A DNA stretch of 9,037 nucleotides, from NCBI GenBank assembly GCA_947506075.1, contig CANNNN010000087.1, positions 1-9,037 on the forward strand. The letters run 5' to 3'. Made by a program: the position numbers and the translations under genes. The notes under the pieces are model-generated. The model was not told where the DNA came from and did not search any database. It was given only the letters and a program-made list of their open reading frames with translations. Shown here one piece after another: positions 6,751 through 9,037 of this stretch. How positions within the stretch are numbered: position 1 is the first letter of the stretch; every line of letters begins with the position of its first letter. Source of the stretch: Methylococcaceae bacterium (GTDB taxonomy: Bacteria; Pseudomonadota; Gammaproteobacteria; Methylococcales; Methylomonadaceae).

Positions 6751-8019
6751 ATGAAAGTTATATTCCGCATTCTGCTCTATTGCCTTGGCGGATTAATACT
6801 TTCCTGCGCGATGCTGGTTTTTTTTGGCGTAGGCAACACACCTGAGCTTGAAGTGGGTTGGTCGCCTACTCGCGAAGATCTGGTCAGAGCCAAAGAAATC
6901 CTGCATGAAGGCTCTAAAACCAAACCGGATGAAATCGGCATCATTGAATTATCCCAAGCGGATCTAAATCTTGCCGGCAATTATTTGTTAAATCGCTATA
7001 GTAAAAGTGCAGCCCGGCTGGAATTTAATAGAAATCAGCTTCGGTTCTTTGTCACAATGACCTTGCCTGAAAACAGCCTGGGCAAGTATTTAAACATCAG
7101 CTTTAAATTGGGTAACGTTGAAGGCAATCATCTTCCTGTCATAACCAAATTCAAGGCAGGAAAACTATTACTGCCGGCAAAGTTAGCCGCCTGGGTGATC
7201 GACACCGTTATTCAGTATTCATCGCTGAATGAATATTTTATTTTGGCGACCCGTCCGTTGAAGGCGGTTAAAATTGATGCTCAAACACTGACCATTACCT
7301 ACTATTCCAACAAAACGATATTAACCCAGGCACGAAGTTTCCTGACGCGCACCGGAGATAAGTCTACGCTGACTATTTATCAGCAAAAACTGACTGACAT
7401 CGTTGCCAAACATGACCCGGAATGGCGTTTGTCGTTGGCAGAGTTGTTGCAACCCTTGTTTGAACTGGCCTATCAGCGCTCGACACTGGAAACGGCGATA
7501 GCTGAAAACAGGGATGTTATTGCCACGATTAATGATTATGTCAATAAAAAGGAGACCCGACAACTGCTGACTGCACCTGAGTCTCTGCCTGCATCCGGGC
7601 AACAATATGCGGCTTTTTTATATAAACGCATAGACCTGGCTCAGCATTTTATCGGTTCAGCCGCGCTGACGGCCTCGGTAAGCAAGCAAGTCGCTCAAGT
7701 TGCCGGCGAAGAAAAGGAATTAAGTGATTCACGCGGCGGCAGTGGTTTTAGTTTTATAGATTTGGCCGCCGACAAAGCGGGTACGCGTTTTGGTGAAATG
7801 GCAACATCCTCAGCGGAAAATGCACGAAAAATGCAAAAAGTGATGTCAAAAATAAAAGATTACAGCGATTTCATGCCAGACCCCAGAGATCTTCCTGAAC
7901 ACATGAATGAGGCTGAATTTAAACAACGTTTTGAATCCGTAGACAGCCCCGTTTACCTGGAACTTTCAAAGCAGATTGATGCCCGTATTTTGGCAGCGCC
8001 TATTTATAATACAAAATAG
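6751..8019 (+). CDS. Uncharacterised membrane-anchored protein downstream of ppx
   Basis: This 422-residue protein has no recognised enzymatic motif. One hydrophobic segment at residues 5-27 (FRILLYCLGGLILSCAMLVF) should anchor it in the inner membrane with the rest in the periplasm; there is no clear signal peptidase site. Residues about 62-180 have the feel of a beta-rich lipid-binding or YpmS/DUF2140-like fold: IELSQADLNLAGNYLL, then alternating strands, then a KAGKLLLPAKLAAWVI turn (weak inference). The middle is helical. Near the C-terminus SGFSFIDLAADKAGTRFGEMA (342-362) is a glycine-rich, compact stretch that looks conserved. The tail is charged. It starts 10 bp after the ppx stop with a weak GGCAAG ribosome binding site, so it is probably in the ppx operon. 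It may have a structural or envelope role unrelated to polyphosphate. I do not recognise its function. Confidence 0.85.
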   Translation: MKVIFRILLYCLGGLILSCAMLVFFGVGNTPELEVGWSPTREDLVRAKEILHEGSKTKPDEIGIIELSQADLNLAGNYLLNRYSKSAARLEFNRNQLRFFVTMTLPENSLGKYLNISFKLGNVEGNHLPVITKFKAGKLLLPAKLAAWVIDTVIQYSSLNEYFILATRPLKAVKIDAQTLTITYYSNKTILTQARSFLTRTGDKSTLTIYQQKLTDIVAKHDPEWRLSLAELLQPLFELAYQRSTLETAIAENRDVIATINDYVNKKETRQLLTAPESLPASGQQYAAFLYKRIDLAQHFIGSAALTASVSKQVAQVAGEEKELSDSRGGSGFSFIDLAADKAGTRFGEMATSSAENARKMQKVMSKIKDYSDFMPDPRDLPEHMNEAEFKQRFESVDSPVYLELSKQIDARILAAPIYNTK

Positions 8020-8100
8020 CAGTTACCTACCGCCGCCAAATGCAAATATTTCAATACTCAGCGTCTGTGCGCTCTATTATCCACTGCTATAAATGAACCT
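8020..8100. other. Convergent intergenic gap without a clear terminator
   Basis: The ppx operon and the hemJ operon end tail to tail here. The only dyad is AT-rich: AACCTT (8096-8101) and AAGGTT (8106-8111) around four bases, overlapping the hemJ stop codon. It lacks a GC-rich stem and a T-run, so I do not call it a terminator. Confidence 0.5.
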
Positions 8101-8526
8101 TTAAAAAGGTTTAACCACGGCCAGAATCACTATGCCGACCAGAAATAATACCGGAACTTCATTCATCCAGCGATAAAAAACATGACTGCGCTGATTACGG
8201 TCATGCTTGAAATCCAGCAGCCAGACATAACAGCAATAGTGATAAACCAGCGAGAGTAATAGCAGCAGCAGTTTGGCATGTAGCCAACCGGCAGTAGCAT
8301 AAAGAGCCCAGTCATAACCGATCAGCATCCACACGCCAAATAGCCAGGTCATAATCATGCCAGGCGTCATAATGCCGAAAAACAACTTACGCTCCATCAC
8401 CTTAAAGCGCTGATTACTGATGTCATCATCACTCATCGCGTGATAAACATACAAGCGCGGCAAGTAAAACAGGCCTGCAAACCAGGTGACCATGAAAATA
8501 AGGTGTAACGCTTTTAACCAGAGCAT
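8101..8526 (-). CDS. hemJ: Protoporphyrinogen IX oxidase HemJ
   Basis: This inner-membrane protein of 141 residues, the usual HemJ length, catalyses the six-electron oxidation of protoporphyrinogen IX to protoporphyrin IX, the penultimate step of heme synthesis, in bacteria without HemG or HemY. Four hydrophobic spans are visible (about 5-24, 50-70, 80-102 and 122-139). Family landmarks are LKALHLIFMVTWFAGLFYLPRLYVYHA (4-30, with His8 and Arg24), MERKLFFGIMTPGMIMT (44-60), WLHAKLLLLL (81-90, with His83 and Lys85) and the NEVPVLFLVGIVILAVVKPF tail. The invariant histidines fit heme b binding reported for cyanobacterial HemJ. It follows the TlpA-like gene with only 3 bp between stop and start. 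Its AAAGG ribosome binding site (8534-8538) lies in the end of that gene, 7 nt before the ATG, so translation is probably coupled. Confidence 0.95.
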   Translation of the reverse strand: MLWLKALHLIFMVTWFAGLFYLPRLYVYHAMSDDDISNQRFKVMERKLFFGIMTPGMIMTWLFGVWMLIGYDWALYATAGWLHAKLLLLLLSLVYHYCCYVWLLDFKHDRNQRSHVFYRWMNEVPVLFLVGIVILAVVKPF

Positions 8527-8529
8527 GAG

Positions 8530-9018
8530 CTAGCCTTTGAGTAGTGACTGAATAGTGGTTTTCATTTTTTTCCGATCAAAAAGCCCTATTTGTTTTTTAA
8601 CAACCGAACCGTCCGGGGCAATCAAAAAGGTACTGGGCGTAAACATCACGCCGCCAAAAGCCTGGGCATGTTCCGAAGTTAAATCCAGCGCCACATTATA
8701 GGGCAGTTGCCGTATTTTGGTCATATCGATGACGTGATTCGGCGGATCGTAAGACATCGCAACGGCTATGATTTCAAGACCTGATGCATGATATTGAGTA
8801 TACAGATCGATTAAATCAGGTATTTCTTCGATACAAGCGGGGCAATCAGTCGCCCAAAAGGTGACTATCACCGGCTTGCCAAGCAGATCTTTAAGGGCGA
8901 TTTTTTGACCGGTGAGGGTATTAAAAGTCACATCCGGCGCAGACGTGATGGTGTTGCTACAGCTTATTAAACTAAACAGTAACAGCAATAAACCGAATGA
9001 CCGATATTTTGTATTCAT
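8530..9018 (-). CDS. TlpA-like thioredoxin-fold lipoprotein
   Basis: This predicted envelope thiol-disulfide protein has 162 residues. A short basic N-terminus and hydrophobic stretch lead to a lipobox LISC with Cys20 as the lipidated residue. Serine at +2 suggests sorting to the outer membrane, facing the periplasm. The mature part is one thioredoxin fold of the TlpA/AhpC-TSA type: PDVTFNTLTGQKIALKDLLGKPVIVTFWA, then the redox motif Cys59-Pro-Ala-Cys62, then the cis-proline motif Thr127-Pro128 in FTPSTFLIAPDGSV. TlpA-type proteins usually act as reductases, for example in cytochrome c or cytochrome oxidase assembly, but the partner here is unknown. It is the first gene of a two-gene unit with hemJ, which suggests a link to heme or respiratory cofactor supply (inference). 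The ATG start is supported by the signal peptide. The ribosome binding site is weak. Confidence 0.9.
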   Translation of the reverse strand: MNTKYRSFGLLLLLFSLISCSNTITSAPDVTFNTLTGQKIALKDLLGKPVIVTFWATDCPACIEEIPDLIDLYTQYHASGLEIIAVAMSYDPPNHVIDMTKIRQLPYNVALDLTSEHAQAFGGVMFTPSTFLIAPDGSVVKKQIGLFDRKKMKTTIQSLLKG

Positions 9019-9023
9019 GGATT

Positions 9024-9036
9024 TTCAAGGCTTGAA
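9024..9036. repeat. Short palindrome just upstream of the TlpA-like gene
   Basis: TTCAAG (9024-9029) and CTTGAA (9031-9036) are perfect inverted arms around a single G. The dyad sits 5 bp upstream of the start codon at the window edge. Its left part TTCAAGG is the reverse complement of the CCTTGAA heptamer found between yadG and ppx, so it may be the edge of another such array, an operator over the ribosome binding region, or chance. Confidence 0.35.
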
Positions 9037-9037
9037 C

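Noticed and set aside
8096..8111. AACCTT/AAGGTT dyad at the hemJ stop as a bidirectional terminator
   Set aside because: The stem is 6 bp with only two G:C pairs and no T-run follows on either strand.

Overview
The window reads as chromosomal DNA of a gammaproteobacterium. The ABC pair closely resembles E. coli YadG/YadH and the exopolyphosphatase resembles enterobacterial Ppx. A methanotroph-type relative (Methylococcales) is possible: a sucrose-family glycoside hydrolase remnant, HemJ and a large CheB-CheR-PAS protein would fit such genomes. That placement is an inference, because no rRNA or other marker gene is present.

Layout. (1) 162-3092, minus strand: a 976-residue fusion of a CheB methylesterase, a CheR methyltransferase, a heptad-repeat coiled coil and about three PAS domains, with no receiver and no histidine kinase. 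(2) 3093-3378: a non-genic stretch holding a good sigma70-type promoter for the fusion gene and a 61-codon ORF that looks like the decayed C-terminal end of a GH13 amylosucrase-type enzyme. (3) 3379-5084, minus strand: yadG-yadH, an ABC-2 exporter operon with a 4-bp stop/start overlap. (4) 5085-5240: a divergent intergenic region largely made of two arrays of degenerate heptanucleotides (CCTTGAA/CCTTTAA type) in opposite orientations. (5) 5241-8019, plus strand: ppx (exopolyphosphatase) followed 10 bp later by an uncharacterised membrane-anchored protein of 422 residues. (6) 8020-8100: a convergent gap without a clear terminator. (7) 8101-9018, minus strand: a TlpA/thioredoxin-like lipoprotein followed 3 bp later by hemJ (protoporphyrinogen IX oxidase).

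The genes form separate functional units: signalling, export, polyphosphate or (p)ppGpp metabolism, and envelope redox plus heme synthesis. They do not form a single pathway. I see no tRNA, rRNA, CRISPR array, transposase, phage gene or defence system. I do not see an undescribed multi-gene system. The items most worth a second look are the heptamer arrays, the glycoside hydrolase remnant, the kinase-less CheB-CheR-PAS protein and the unknown partner of ppx.
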